Positions 33,911-45,666 are shown, numbered from the stretch's first letter. The stretch is DNA of 64,000 bases from Prosapia bicincta (GCA_036971475.1 JBAIZL010000005.1:60396155-60460154), one strand, 5' to 3'. Numbers and translations are program-made. The notes: generated by a model not told the origin, from the sequence alone.

Positions 33911-36060
33911 GATTCCTCACTATGGAGATTGAGACAAAAAGAGTGCTATTGTGTTTGTTTTGCTTAAAATAATACTTATAGGTTGGGAGCAACATTTGTC
34001 AGGGACGGACTATACTATTTTAAATTGAGTTCAAACTGAAGGAATTGAGCTTTATCAGTATTTACTGCAACTGTATTTGCTAAAATACTGAGAAAATAGT
34101 TTTGCGTCTTGACAAAAACGGATTAATTTGATTGTGCGTAATCACTGCAATAGTCACAGTGTTAATATTTTTTCACATTGCCTATTTGTAATTTATTATA
34201 ACCTGTACATTCTGATTATAGGTTTTAATAAATAGATGGTAATTTTTCTTCAAAAATATTGTTTTTGCTTTTCCAGTGGTTTTAAAGTTATATATACTCA
34301 TACCTTTAATGACTTCATTTTCTACATTCTATTCCATTTGTACGTTTTAAAGGGTTTTCATTTTGTGTCCTTGTTTGTAAAATATGTATTGTTGTTTGGA
34401 TAATGTATTGTGGTTAATATATTATAATTAATTTTTTCATATTACATTGTGAAGTTGAATCTTACAAGCATTGGCTTGTATTTCCAGATCACTAGAATAT
34501 TAATTTAGTTAGAACCTTACAAATTTTCTGACTACAACATTGTAATTATTCCACTTCTGAAAAACAAGACTTACAACACATCTAAATATCTATTCTGTAA
34601 AAACCCTTCCAAATGTTCACGGTGTAATTATTCCCCTCCTGTAAAACAACTTACTTACTTCTTAGTACAGGCGTCCAGCATCATTCGTAGCCGACGGCCC
34701 CATGTCCAATGTACGCAGCACAAGCAAGCTGCCAGTGTTTTTTGGTCCTCCTGTTTTTTACTCATGTAAAACAAGATTTACATTACATGTACCTATTCTG
34801 TAGTTTCAGTTTTGAATACTTTGAAATCTCTTTTTATTTAATAAATTAATAGACCCATTTCAACTTTTGAGTAAGTCAAATATACTTAATAATGAATTCA
34901 ATTAAAATCTATTCATAAAAAAAAATGTATTTAAAGTACTCTATTAAACTTCCTAATTATGAGTATTATTGGCAAAAAATATGAGGAATCGTAACCTTTT
35001 GGGCGTTATTGCCTCACATCAAATCCAGAGTTATGCACAGCAATCTTCATTATCAGTAAAATCAGCAGTTTATACTTATCAGTAACAGTTTTCAATGAAA
35101 TAATACTTTTTTAATTCATTGGCAACATCTTTTCAGGCCGAACCAGTGAACTCAGAATTACACCGAACTTTGGTCACACTGTAGTATTTGTAAAAAATGT
35201 ACCGAGTTTCTTCTATTTTAAAATTAGGCTTATTATGAATCAATATCTTTTTCTGAAGCTTGCAGTACCAGTGTTGTCTGTCGCGGCTACTCTTGGCTAC
35301 TCCGTAGGAATATGAATAGACTTAAGACAATGTTATAAATAGTTGATTACTCCGTGTTTAGGTTAATTTTGTCTTGACTTTATACATAACCTTGAGTTTA
35401 TTTTGATTTTATAATTTATGTTTTTTTTTCAAGTAAACGTTACCCTATAATCTGATGAATTTAAGTAGATGTTCAGTGAGTGTAGGATGTAATTAAAGGG
35501 TTTTGCAAACAGAACTTTTTATAAAAGAAGTATTTGGTGTTATTTTTTTCAATTTTGAAGGTAGTTATGTAATACTAATTGAAGATAAAAGTTTGTCTAT
35601 TTGTAATTATTGGAATAATAATATGTAGAATTATAAGTTTATCAGTAAAAAAATTATTTAATGTTTAGCTACTTGTTTTTGTAGATATTAATATAATATT
35701 AATTATAGATAAACGATATTAAATAGACAATAGTTTCTTTTAGAAAGGCCATAAAGTTGAATTGATTATAATGTACAGTATAGTACTCAGTGCTCTGTGA
35801 TTGTAAGTATGGGAATAAAATACATGAAGTAATATTTTACTTTTCCAAAGTTTGGCAGGACTGTGAGTTTTTCAAATTGCTTTGCGCTAAAATATCTATA
35901 ATTTCTATGCCACAATTAGAAGGACACATGTGTAAATGTTCAATGGAATATTTTCTCTTTTGTGAGTGGAATAGTGTTTGTATTTGTTTCACTCTTGTGA
36001 GTAATAATTGCCTTACTATAGTAAAAAAAAATAAATGTGTGTGAGTTTAACCATTTTGTA
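33911..36060 (+). other. 3' flank of array B
   Basis: It aligns with the 3' flank of gene A (13990-15171) and with 3771-4830. A conserved AATAAA lies at 34227-34232. An insertion at about 34650-34790 (CTTACTTACTTCTTAGTACA at its start) is absent from A. An open frame at 35790-36044 aligns with noncoding sequence near 4610-4830 and is not supported as a gene. Confidence 0.5.
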
Positions 36061-36948
36061 AGGTATGTGGTACCTAATAGAGCTTTGTTGAAGTTGATCT
36101 TTTTTCTATTTTAAGTTAGTAATTTTTTGGAAGTCAACAGCAAATTTAGGCATTTTGCGAGTTACTATTTCAAAAAAATTAACCCAAAACGTTGTTCATA
36201 ACAAAATATATCTACACTTATAAGGTGAGAATAGAGATCACGTGACGTCACGTAAGTAGTTCCCTAAAGTAACTAATTACCGTTATTTTCAGTATAGCAC
36301 AGTCAAAAAATAAATTTCATGCAAACAACACTTGAAAAAGTAATTTGCGACTTTTCTATAATATGGGTCAAGTTTATAGCAATACTACACCTGTGGTTTC
36401 GTAAACTTAATGCGTAATCTTTAAAATAGAAAAATTAAAAAGTAACTAAATACTAATAAACTAAAAAATTCCCCACAACTATTACAACCTACAAGGTACA
36501 TGAATATGGTATGTATGACTGGGCACACCAACCACCTCACGGTGTCTGTTCATAGTCTTGGATAGAATTTTGTCAGCTATATGAATCCTAGCATTCCCAA
36601 ACGCAATTTACACAAGTTACATATCTATGTGTGGGTGTAACAAAATTCACGTAAGAATATATGTGATGCACATCAAAATATTATTCAGTGCCGACATTGC
36701 TCTAGACATGCGTGTGCGTAGTTGTTCAGGAACAACTATGACATTTGTCGTAATATCAATATATTTACCACATGACTTTGGCGATTTGGGTTGAGGGTAT
36801 GTTTATTCGTTTGGTCAGTCTGTAGAGTGATTTATTGCGGTATAGTTGAAAGATAGCAGTGTTCTTAGTTATTTTGTGGTGTGATAAAGTGTGGGATAGC
36901 GTATTTTGTGTAGCGTCTGCACAATGTGACTTGTACTTTATGATGAAT
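36061..36948. other. Gene-free stretch before the BEL insertion
   Basis: No coding sequence was recognised. The last 25 bases or so (near 36930-36953) match 6035-6059, the start of the piggyBac-like relic, so some of this may be the 5' end of that element. A perfect 14-bp palindrome lies at 36240-36253. Confidence 0.5.
36240..36253. promoter_or_regulatory. Perfect palindrome containing TGACGTCA
   Basis: ACGTGACGTCACGT is its own reverse complement and contains the full CRE consensus. No gene starts nearby, so a regulatory role is only a possibility. Confidence 0.25.
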
Positions 36949-36953
36949 GTGGA

Positions 36954-37753
36954 TGTTCGAGTCAGCGCTCGAAGTTTGAAATTGCCTTGATCTACCTAAC
37001 AGCTGTGCCGTGAAGTATTGGTCACGTGATCTCTGACACGCTAATCGATATTGAAATAAGTATTGATTTTCTCTGGATGAACGCTACGCACCCCCCACTC
37101 CCATCTTTATTCTAGGTACTTTTTCCGCTTCAGCACACAAAGAAGAAGCGTTCTGTCCCTTGACCAGTGCAGTCCTACGTTAAACCGCGCCGCTTATTTC
37201 CGCATGGGTTTTGTTTCAGACAATTTAAAGTACCGCTTTCGTTCGTTATTTGTGCGTAAGGTTTGGACCGCGTTTATGAACATTTTAAACTGTATAATTT
37301 TCGCCGTTTTAGTCAAAGTGTCGCACGATTTCGCCGGTTGCGCAATCTTAGTGCGTGTACTCGCGGCAATAAACTAAGTGCTTTGTAATCTTAACTTTTA
37401 CGTTTACTCATAACTTCAATTGAGTTTTTTAGTTGCGTGATCGCCTTCAAGAATTCTACGCTGCCTAAGACGACCACAGTACTGTGGAGACTTCACCTCG
37501 ATTCCAACGTTGCATCACTTCTTACCTAGGGTAAGTGCGTAGTTAAGGGATATGAACAATTTATAATTTATTTGTATTAAATTCAGTGTCGTTGCGTTTT
37601 AGTGTTAAATGACTCGGTTTTGCTCAGAACAGTGCTTAAACTTGCTATGTTAAATATTAACGTAAATTACGCAATACAGAGTAACCTTGTTAACAATAGG
37701 GTCTACCGCACCTCGTGGTTTTAATTCTAACTTTTTAATCTGCGGATTAAGCA
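36954..37753 (+). repeat. BEL LTR 1 (800 bp)
   Basis: It starts TGTTCGAGTCAGCGC and ends GGATTAAGCA. It differs from LTR 3 at about three places that I saw: GTGAAGTA for GTGACGTA, one extra C in a C-run, and AAGCA for AAACA at the end. A primer-binding-site-like TGGTCCCCACTGGG starts at 37756. Confidence 0.95.
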
Positions 37754-37905
37754 TTTGGTCCCCACTGGGCCGGATTATTTGAATTATTTCAGCGACCTAT
37801 GGTTCTTTTAAATTTCACGATAATTGTATTAGTGATCACGTGGTTCCTTTGTGACCAAATTAAACATTTGGTCCCCACCGGACCGGATAGTGAATTATTT
37901 CAGCG
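37744..37905 (+). repeat. Duplicated LTR-end/primer-binding segment
   Basis: The segment TTAAGCATTTGGTCCCCACT (LTR end plus primer-binding site) is followed about 112 bp later by TTAAACATTTGGTCCCCACC, and both continue into GAATTATTTCAGCG. The same duplication is present in the second internal region (from 41678 on). Either copy could prime, or one is a relic of an earlier LTR boundary. Confidence 0.75.
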
Positions 37906-38207
37906 ATAAAATTTATAAATTTAAAATTTTTGAAGTTGTGACTAACGTAACCATGTGCTTACCGCGACGTGGAGAAATGTGCGTCACATCGATACAGGAA
38001 AACGGTAACGATAAATACCGGTGCCACATTGCGCAATAAGCCACGTGGCTCATAGTTGCATCGATCGATACACGATTACGAACAAGGAAGTGTTTATGCT
38101 TGCTACGACTTACAAATTTTATACAGTCCACTTTATTACCGCGTTTGAACTTATAGTGAGTTTTAAATTTTAATTGTTTGTGTTTTTTTTTGAAATTTAT
38201 TATTAAA

Positions 38208-40585
38208 ATGGAAATTAATACGGAGTATTATTTGTCTAAGTTGAGAGATATTGTAGGCGAGCTAGAACAAGTGAAAAATGTGCTTAACGATAAAGAAATA
38301 CCAGAAGGCCTCGCACGGGAAATTCGACGCATTCAATCCAATTTTATTGAAACTTATGATATATTAGAGAAAACGTTCGCCAGTCAAGTTGCCGATCTTG
38401 CTGAAAACGCATTTAAAATTAAAAAGCAATTTCAAGATATGTATTTGCCAATGTTGGCTAAATATCCGAGCATTATTAAGACCGAGGTGAAGTCAACCTC
38501 GCAGGTTAACCCCGGTACAAGTTCGCCCAACTTACCTAACCTTACAATGCCTAGCTTTTCAGGCAATAGTAATGAATGGACCGATTTTATAACAATGTTT
38601 GACTCAATGGTACATTGCAATAGCAGTATTAATGCAATACAGAAATTTCAGTATTTAAAGTCAGCGCTTAAAGGAGACGCGTTAGCCATTGTCACTGGAC
38701 TTACAATATCTGAGCATAATTATGATATCGCATATCAAGCCTTACGCAATCGTTATGCTAACCCTCGCCGTTTAGCCGATCATTATTTTCAAATCATTAA
38801 AGACTTTAAACCTATTAAGAACGCGTCTCAGAGTGAACTTAATCGATTTTTAACCGCACATTCAAATGCTGTGTGCGCACTGAAGGCTGTCCAGTTAGAC
38901 GACTTGGCGGACTTCTTGCTTTTTCAAATGTCTGTTGGTAACTTAGACGCACAGACTCGACTTAACTTTGAAACCAGATTGGGAACAAATCAAATGCCCA
39001 CATACAAACATTTAAATGATTTCGTCACTGAGCAGGCTAGGGCCTTGGAATTGCTTAACCAAACTTCTGCCGCGGCTTCTACTAACATGAAATTCACTCA
39101 GCAACCCCGCGTACCAATTTCTGCGGTAAATGAACCTGATTCACAAGGGGCCCACTGTATAAACGTTGACCATGTCGAAACTAACCTCGAAGCTGAACAT
39201 AGTCCAACACCGCACCTCGAATACCCCGCTAGAATCATGACGCTCATATCGACTACCGCAGCCGCTACCAGTAACCACACCGACCACGCAGATGAAGCCA
39301 CACAGCTGAATGAAGGTCATCGCCGCAGTACAACGCACCACACCACCAGAACTCGACCGCAGGCTCTGCGATCACCAGTGATAAGCCAACGCGTCCAATT
39401 CAATCGAAGAGCACCCGCACCGCAACCATTACCGCGTGTTAGACAAAATTTATCCAGACCTCGCTTGTCTACCAGACCTACCAACCCGCCTCGTAACGGT
39501 CCGTCCGCCGCACAGTGCTTTTATTGTTCAGCCATTCACAATATCTTTTGTTGTCCAGAATTTCTCAAAGAGCCCAGGAACGTCGCGAGTCTATACGACA
39601 TATGCAGCGCTGTTTCAATTGTTTCGGCACCCACTACCAAAACAAATGCAAGTCGCTCAACACTTGTAAACATTGCAACGGTAATCATCACTCCTTGTTA
39701 CATGACTCTAACTCAGCTTCGCCCCAGCGACCGTACACGCATCGGCACCCAAACTCAGCCAATAACGGTAACAAGTCAACTACCAATATAAAACCTCTAG
39801 CCACCTATAACACTAAAGTCGCTTCTGCCTTGTTAGGCACCGCTCAGGTCATTGCTAATGATCATTATGGCAATCCGCATATCCTTCGGGCAATCATTGA
39901 CCCAGGCAGTCAAGTGTCTGTCATAACAAAACCCGCAGCCACCATGTTGGGCTTACCTACTAGGAAATCAAATGTTTCTCTTGTCGGGGTCGCTTCTCAA
40001 ACCACACATATATCAGAATATGTGTCCCTACAAATCTCTTCTAGATATACCTCAAATTTCAAACTCGATGTCGAAGCTGCAGTACTACCTCACATCGCTG
40101 ACCCGCTACCATCTACCGCTTTGGCACCTTGCATACGTGCTCAGTATCAGCATTTTCAACTTGCTGACCCTCACTTTGACACTCCAGCCCAAATTGACTT
40201 AATTCTAGGATCTGACGTATTTAATCGCAGTCTTATTAACGAACCGCAGACCATAATCAAAGGTCAACCCGCTGCCCTCAACACCTTCTTCGGATGGATT
40301 ATCTCAGGATCGCTTCCAGACCATCGATGTCGTCAACCTCACGCCTTCAATGTGAGATTAGCCGCTCGTTACACCGCTGCACGTCGACCCATGGAGAGGA
40401 AAGAGGTCATCCGCACCGTTAACGCCTCTCAACGCTACAAGGACATACGCAAGGTTACCCCCGCCAGTGGCTCAGTTAGAAGAGTCAACCATATCACCGA
40501 GTCTCTTCGCCCTCTAGTTGACGCCTCCGGAATGCTCATGGTGGGCGGGAGAGTTCATCAGCCTCCACGAAACCACCCCTTTTAG
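38208..40585 (+). pseudogene. BEL gag-protease, internal copy 1, frameshifted
   Basis: The frame begins at MEINTEYYLSK (38208) and matches copy 2 until about 39568. There a 4-bp deletion, relative to CAAACAAAG in copy 2, shifts the frame, so the gag part ends early at 39791. The zinc-knuckle and protease part continues in another frame to 40585. Other differences from copy 2 are few: one His/Leu and one Thr/Ala replacement, plus silent or noncoding changes. It is not expected to give an intact polyprotein. Confidence 0.9.
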
Positions 40586-40888
40586 CAACCACCACCGCTC
40601 CAACAGATGTCCAACCGCTGCTATCATTCTGGGGTCACCTCCTACTTACTTGCGCAACACCTCTCCAACTCTTGGACATCCAGCCAGCTCGTCGGCTTTC
40701 CGCTTCATCATTAGTTTTCACCGCTTTTCTACAGCCTCTTTTTTCGGCGCTCTTGCCCCTGTTGTTTCTTTTGGTTTTCTTCGTTTACCCTGCCACCTTT
40801 TTCTTCGGCACCCTCGGTTCCCGGTGCTTTTGGTTCTTCGCCCCCTACCCACCTGGCGGATTAAAAACATTCGTTTTGGTGGGCGGTA

Positions 40889-41687
40889 TGTTCGAGTCAG
40901 CGCTCGAAGTTTGAAATTGCCTTGATCTACCTAACAGCTGTGCCGTGACGTATTGGTCACGTGATCTCTGACACGCTAATCGATATTGAAATAAGTATTG
41001 ATTTTCTCTGGATGAACGCTACGCACCCCCACTCCCATCTTTATTCTAGGTACTTTTTCCGCTTCAGCACACAAAGAAGAAGCGTCCTGTCCCTTGACCA
41101 GTGCAGTCCTACGTTAAACCGCGCCGCTTATTTCCGCATGGGTTTTGTTTCAGACAATTTAAAGTACCGCTTTCGTTCGTTATTTGTGCGTAAGGTTTGG
41201 ACCGCGTTTATGAACATTTTAAACTGTATAATTTTCGCCGTTTTAGTCAAAGTGTCGCACGATTTCGCCGGTTGCGCAATCTTAGTGCGTGTACTCGCGG
41301 CAATAAACTAAGTGCTTTGTAATCTTAACTTTTACGTTTACTCATAACTTCAATTGAGTTTTTTAGTTGCGTGATCGCCTTCAAGAATTCTACGCTGCCT
41401 AAGACGACCACAGTACTGTGGAGACTTCACCTCGATTCCAACGTTGCATCACTTCTTACCTAGGGTAAGTGCGTAGTTAAGGGATATGAACAATTTATAA
41501 TTTATTTGTATTAAATTCAGTGTCGTTGCGTTTTAGTGTTAAATGACTCGGTTTTGCTCAGAACAGTGCTTAAACTTGCTATGTTAAATATTAACGTAAA
41601 TTACGCAATACAGAGTAACCTTGTTAACAATAGGGTCTACCGCACCTCGTGGTTTTAATTCTAACTTTTTAATCTGCGGATTAAACA
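40889..41687 (+). repeat. BEL LTR 2, shared middle LTR (799 bp)
   Basis: This single LTR serves as the 3' LTR of the first internal region and the 5' LTR of the second. It is closer to LTR 3 than to LTR 1; the one difference I saw is CGTCCTG for CGTTCTG. A purine-rich GGTGGGCGG just precedes it as a weak polypurine tract. Confidence 0.95.
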
Positions 41688-42141
41688 TTTGGTCCCCACT
41701 GGGCCGGATTATTTGAATTATTTCAGCGACCTATGGTTCTTTTAAATTTCACGATAATTGTATTAGTGATCACGTGGTTCCTTTGTGACCAAATTAAACA
41801 TTTGGTCCCCACCGGACCGGATAGTGAATTATTTCAGCGATAAAATTTATAAATTTAAAATTTTTGAAGTTGTGACTAACGTAACCATGTGCTTACCGCG
41901 ACGTGGAGAAATGTGCGTCACATCGATACAGGAAAACGGTAACGATAAATACCGGTGCCACATTGCGCAATAAGCCACGTGGCTCATAGTTGCATCGATC
42001 GATACACGATTACGAACAAGGAAGTGTTTATGCTTGCTACGACTTACAAATTTTATACAGTCCACTTTATTACCGCGTTTGAACTTATAGTGAGTTTTAA
42101 ATTTTAATTATTTGTGTTTTTTTTTGAAATTTATTATTAAA

Positions 42142-44523
42142 ATGGAAATTAATACGGAGTATTATTTGTCTAAGTTGAGAGATATTGTAGGCGAGCTGGA
42201 ACAAGTGAAAAATGTGCTTAACGATAAAGAAATACCAGAAGGCCTCGCACGGGAAATTCGACGCATTCAATCCAATTTTATTGAAACTTATGATATATTA
42301 GAGAAAACGTTCGCCAGTCAAGTTGCCGATCTTGCTGAAAACGCATTTAAAATTAAAAAGCAATTTCAAGATATGTATTTGCCAATGTTGGCTAAATATC
42401 CGAGCATTATTAAGACCGAGGTGAAGTCAACCTCGCAGGTTAACCCCGGTACAAGTTCGCCCAACTTACCTAACCTTACAATGCCTAGCTTTTCAGGCAA
42501 TAGTAATGAATGGACCGATTTTATAACAATGTTTGACTCAATGGTACATTGCAATAGCAGTATTAATGCAATACAGAAATTTCAGTATTTAAAGTCAGCG
42601 CTTAAAGGAGACGCGTTAGCCATTGTCACTGGACTTACAATATCTGAGCATAATTATGATATCGCATATCAAGCCTTACGCAATCGTTATGCTAACCCTC
42701 GCCGTTTAGCCGATCATTATTTTCAAATCATTAAAGACTTTAAACCTATTAAGAACGCGTCTCAGAGTGAACTTAATCGATTTTTAACCGCACATTCAAA
42801 TGCTGTGTGCGCACTGAAGGCTGTCCAGTTAGACGACTTGGCGGACTTCTTGCTTTTTCAAATGTCTGTTGGTAACTTAGACGCACAGACTCGACTTAAC
42901 TTTGAAACCAGATTGGGAACAAATCAAATGCCCACATACAAACTTTTAAATGATTTCGTCACTGAGCAGGCTAGGGCCTTGGAATTGCTTAACCAAACTT
43001 CTGCCGCGGCTTCTACTAACATGAAATTCACTCAGCAACCCCGCGTACCAATTTCTGCGGTAAATGAACCTGATTCACAAGGGGCCCACTGTATAAACGT
43101 TGACCATGTCGAAACTAACCTCGAAGCTGAACATAGTCCAACACCGCACCTCGAATACCCCGCTAGAATCATGACGCTCATATCGACTACCGCAGCCGCT
43201 ACCAGTAACCACACCGACCACGCAGATGAAGCCACACAGCTGAATGAAGGTCATCGCCGCAGTACAACGCACCACACCACCAGAACTCGACCGCAGGCTC
43301 TGCGATCACCAGTGATAAGCCAACGCGTCCAATTCAATCGAAGAGCACCCGCACCGCAACCATTACCGCGTGTTAGACAAAATTTATCCAGACCTCGCTT
43401 GTCTACCAGACCTACCAACCCGCCTCGTAACGGTCCGTCCGCCGCACAGTGCTTTTATTGTTCAGCCATTCACAATATCTTTTGTTGTCCAGAATTTCTC
43501 AAACAAAGAGCCCAGGAACGTCGCGAGTCTATACGACATATGCAGCGCTGTTTCAATTGTTTCGGCACCCACTACCAAAACAAATGCAAGTCGCTCAACA
43601 CTTGTAAACATTGCAACGGTAATCATCACTCCTTGTTACATGACTCTAACTCAGCTTCGCCCCAGCGACCGTACACGCATCGGCACCCAAACTCAGCCAA
43701 TAACGGTAACAAGTCAACTACCAATATAAAACCTCTAGCCACCTATAACACTAAAGTCGCTTCTGCCTTGTTAGGCACCGCTCAGGTCATTGCTAATGAT
43801 CATTATGGCAATCCGCATATCCTTCGGGCAATCATTGACCCAGGCAGTCAAGTGTCTGTCATAACAAAACCCGCAGCCACCATGTTGGGCTTACCTACTA
43901 GGAAATCAAATGTTTCTCTTGTCGGGGTCGCTTCTCAAACCACACATATATCAGAATATGTGTCCCTACAAATCTCTTCTAGATATGCCTCAAATTTCAA
44001 ACTCGATGTCGAAGCTGCAGTACTACCTCACATCGCTGACCCGCTACCATCTACCGCTTTGGCACCTTGCATACGTGCTCAGTATCAGCATTTTCAACTT
44101 GCTGACCCTCACTTTGACACTCCAGCCCAAATTGACTTAATTCTAGGATCTGACGTATTTAATCGCAGTCTTATTAACGAACCGCAGACCATAATCAAAG
44201 GTCAACCCGCTGCCCTCAACACCTTCTTCGGATGGATTATCTCAGGATCGCTTCCAGACCATCGATGTCGTCAACCTCACGCCTTCAATGTGAGATTAGC
44301 CGCTCGTTACACCGCTGCACGTCGACCCATGGAGAGGAAAGAGGTCATCCGCACCGTTAACGCCTCTCAACGCTACAAGGACATACGCAAGGTTACCCCC
44401 GCCAGTGGCTCAGTTAGAAGAGTCAACCATATCACCGAGTCTCTTCGCCCTCTAGTTGACGCCTCCGGAATGCTCATGGTGGGCGGGAGAGTTCATCAGC
44501 CTCCACGAAACCACCCCTTTTAG
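42142..44523 (+). CDS. BEL/Pao gag-protease polyprotein, RT-deleted
   Basis: The frame opens at 42112 upstream, but MEINTEYYLSK at 42142 is the likelier start, giving about 793 residues. In order it has an N-terminal coiled region, a DUF1759-type gag domain (LTMPSFSGNSNEWTDFITMF, then HYFQIIKDFK), a Pro/Arg/Thr-rich linker, and Cys-His knuckles (CFYCSAIH, CFNCFGTHYQNKC, CKHCNGNHHSLLH). An aspartic protease of the DUF1758 type follows (AIIDPGSQVSVIT, LILGSDVF, FFGWIISGS). The protease motif is D-P-G rather than the usual D-S/T-G. After the protease the frame jumps to LRPLVDASGMLMVGGRVH, the segment that normally precedes integrase, and stops. RT, RNase H and most of integrase are deleted. It could supply gag and perhaps protease. 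Confidence 0.9.
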   Translation: MEINTEYYLSKLRDIVGELEQVKNVLNDKEIPEGLAREIRRIQSNFIETYDILEKTFASQVADLAENAFKIKKQFQDMYLPMLAKYPSIIKTEVKSTSQVNPGTSSPNLPNLTMPSFSGNSNEWTDFITMFDSMVHCNSSINAIQKFQYLKSALKGDALAIVTGLTISEHNYDIAYQALRNRYANPRRLADHYFQIIKDFKPIKNASQSELNRFLTAHSNAVCALKAVQLDDLADFLLFQMSVGNLDAQTRLNFETRLGTNQMPTYKLLNDFVTEQARALELLNQTSAAASTNMKFTQQPRVPISAVNEPDSQGAHCINVDHVETNLEAEHSPTPHLEYPARIMTLISTTAAATSNHTDHADEATQLNEGHRRSTTHHTTRTRPQALRSPVISQRVQFNRRAPAPQPLPRVRQNLSRPRLSTRPTNPPRNGPSAAQCFYCSAIHNIFCCPEFLKQRAQERRESIRHMQRCFNCFGTHYQNKCKSLNTCKHCNGNHHSLLHDSNSASPQRPYTHRHPNSANNGNKSTTNIKPLATYNTKVASALLGTAQVIANDHYGNPHILRAIIDPGSQVSVITKPAATMLGLPTRKSNVSLVGVASQTTHISEYVSLQISSRYASNFKLDVEAAVLPHIADPLPSTALAPCIRAQYQHFQLADPHFDTPAQIDLILGSDVFNRSLINEPQTIIKGQPAALNTFFGWIISGSLPDHRCRQPHAFNVRLAARYTAARRPMERKEVIRTVNASQRYKDIRKVTPASGSVRRVNHITESLRPLVDASGMLMVGGRVHQPPRNHPF

Positions 44524-44826
44524 CAACCACCACCGCTCCAACAGATGTCCAACCGCTGCTATCATTCTGGGGTCACCTCCTACTTACTTGCGCAACACCT
44601 CTCCAACTCTTGGACATCCAGCCAGCTCGTCGGCTTTCCGCTTCATCATTAGTTTTCACCGCTTTTCTACAGCCTCTTTTTTCGGCGCTCTTGCCCCTGT
44701 TGTTTCTTTTGGTTTTCTTCGTTTACCCTGCCACCTTTTTCTTCGGCACCCTCGGTTCCCGGTGCTTTTGGTTCTTCGCCCCCTACCCACCTGGCGGATT
44801 AAAAACATTCGTTTTGGTGGGCGGTA
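44524..44826 (+). other. BEL 3' internal untranslated sequence
   Basis: This sequence (with its equivalent at 40586-40888) runs from the gag-protease stop to the LTR. Open frames across it (44456-44863 and 44610-44852) are pyrimidine-rich and show no integrase core motif. A purine-rich GGTGGGCGG precedes the LTR. Confidence 0.6.
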
Positions 44827-45625
44827 TGTTCGAGTCAGCGCTCGAAGTTTGAAATTGCCTTGATCTACCTAACAGCTGTGCCGTGACGTATTGGTCACGT
44901 GATCTCTGACACGCTAATCGATATTGAAATAAGTATTGATTTTCTCTGGATGAACGCTACGCACCCCCACTCCCATCTTTATTCTAGGTACTTTTTCCGC
45001 TTCAGCACACAAAGAAGAAGCGTTCTGTCCCTTGACCAGTGCAGTCCTACGTTAAACCGCGCCGCTTATTTCCGCATGGGTTTTGTTTCAGACAATTTAA
45101 AGTACCGCTTTCGTTCGTTATTTGTGCGTAAGGTTTGGACCGCGTTTATGAACATTTTAAACTGTATAATTTTCGCCGTTTTAGTCAAAGTGTCGCACGA
45201 TTTCGCCGGTTGCGCAATCTTAGTGCGTGTACTCGCGGCAATAAACTAAGTGCTTTGTAATCTTAACTTTTACGTTTACTCATAACTTCAATTGAGTTTT
45301 TTAGTTGCGTGATCGCCTTCAAGAATTCTACGCTGCCTAAGACGACCACAGTACTGTGGAGACTTCACCTCGATTCCAACGTTGCATCACTTCTTACCTA
45401 GGGTAAGTGCGTAGTTAAGGGATATGAACAATTTATAATTTATTTGTATTAAATTCAGTGTCGTTGCGTTTTAGTGTTAAATGACTCGGTTTTGCTCAGA
45501 ACAGTGCTTAAACTTGCTATGTTAAATATTAACGTAAATTACGCAATACAGAGTAACCTTGTTAACAATAGGGTCTACCGCACCTCGTGGTTTTAATTCT
45601 AACTTTTTAATCTGCGGATTAAACA
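44827..45625 (+). repeat. BEL LTR 3 (799 bp)
   Basis: It starts TGTTCGAGTCAGCGC and ends GGATTAAACA, followed directly by GTGGA, the 3' copy of the target-site duplication. Internal open frames (44899-45249, also found in the other LTRs) show no known domain. Confidence 0.95.
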
Positions 45626-45666
45626 GTGGAATAAGGACCTAGTAATTTTACAAAAGACAGTGATAG
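45626..45666 (+). pseudogene. 3' remainder of the piggyBac-like target sequence
   Basis: GTGGAATAAGGACC and the following 25 bases match 6055-6098, then the sequence switches abruptly to the Tigger fragment at about 45667. The 5' remainder lies at about 36930-36953 on the other side of the BEL composite. Confidence 0.7.

Larger units (their letters stand above)
24441..36060. repeat. Block B, diverged and deleted copy of block A
   Basis: Bases 24441-26015 align with 283-2650 (with gaps), about 27390-27830 with 8465-8830, and 27880-35560 with 10290-15170. Two large gaps relative to A (about 2650-8465 and 8830-10290) remove the satellite and the piggyBac relics. The first gap is occupied here by a non-LTR fragment. 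Divergence is visibly greater than between A and C. Confidence 0.88.
36949..45630 (+). mobile_element. BEL/Pao retrotransposon, three-LTR tandem composite
   Basis: The structure is LTR (36954-37753), internal region (37754-40888), LTR (40889-41687), internal region (41688-44826), LTR (44827-45625). GTGGA at 36949-36953 and 45626-45630 is a 5-bp target-site duplication. LTRs start TGTTCGAG and end in CA. The uninterrupted target sequence is seen at 6035-6100 and 60070-60135, where GTGGA occurs once. Gag and protease motifs place it in BEL/Pao. Both internal regions lack RT and RNase H, so it depends on a partner element. LTRs and internal regions differ by only a handful of bases, so the insertion is young. 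Confidence 0.95.

Noticed and set aside
35790..36044. 84-residue Cys-rich frame
   Set aside because: Homologous DNA at 4610-4830 does not keep the frame, and the Cys residues do not fit a known motif.
40518..40925. 135-residue frame after the BEL gag-protease stop as an envelope or integrase tail
   Set aside because: It is pyrimidine-rich, overlaps the gag-protease end and runs into the LTR. No integrase catalytic motif or credible envelope features are visible.
40961..41311. 116-residue frame inside the BEL LTRs (also 44899-45249)
   Set aside because: It lies within the LTR, LTR 1 breaks it with an extra base in the C-run, and no known domain is present. Chance is likelier than an accessory gene.
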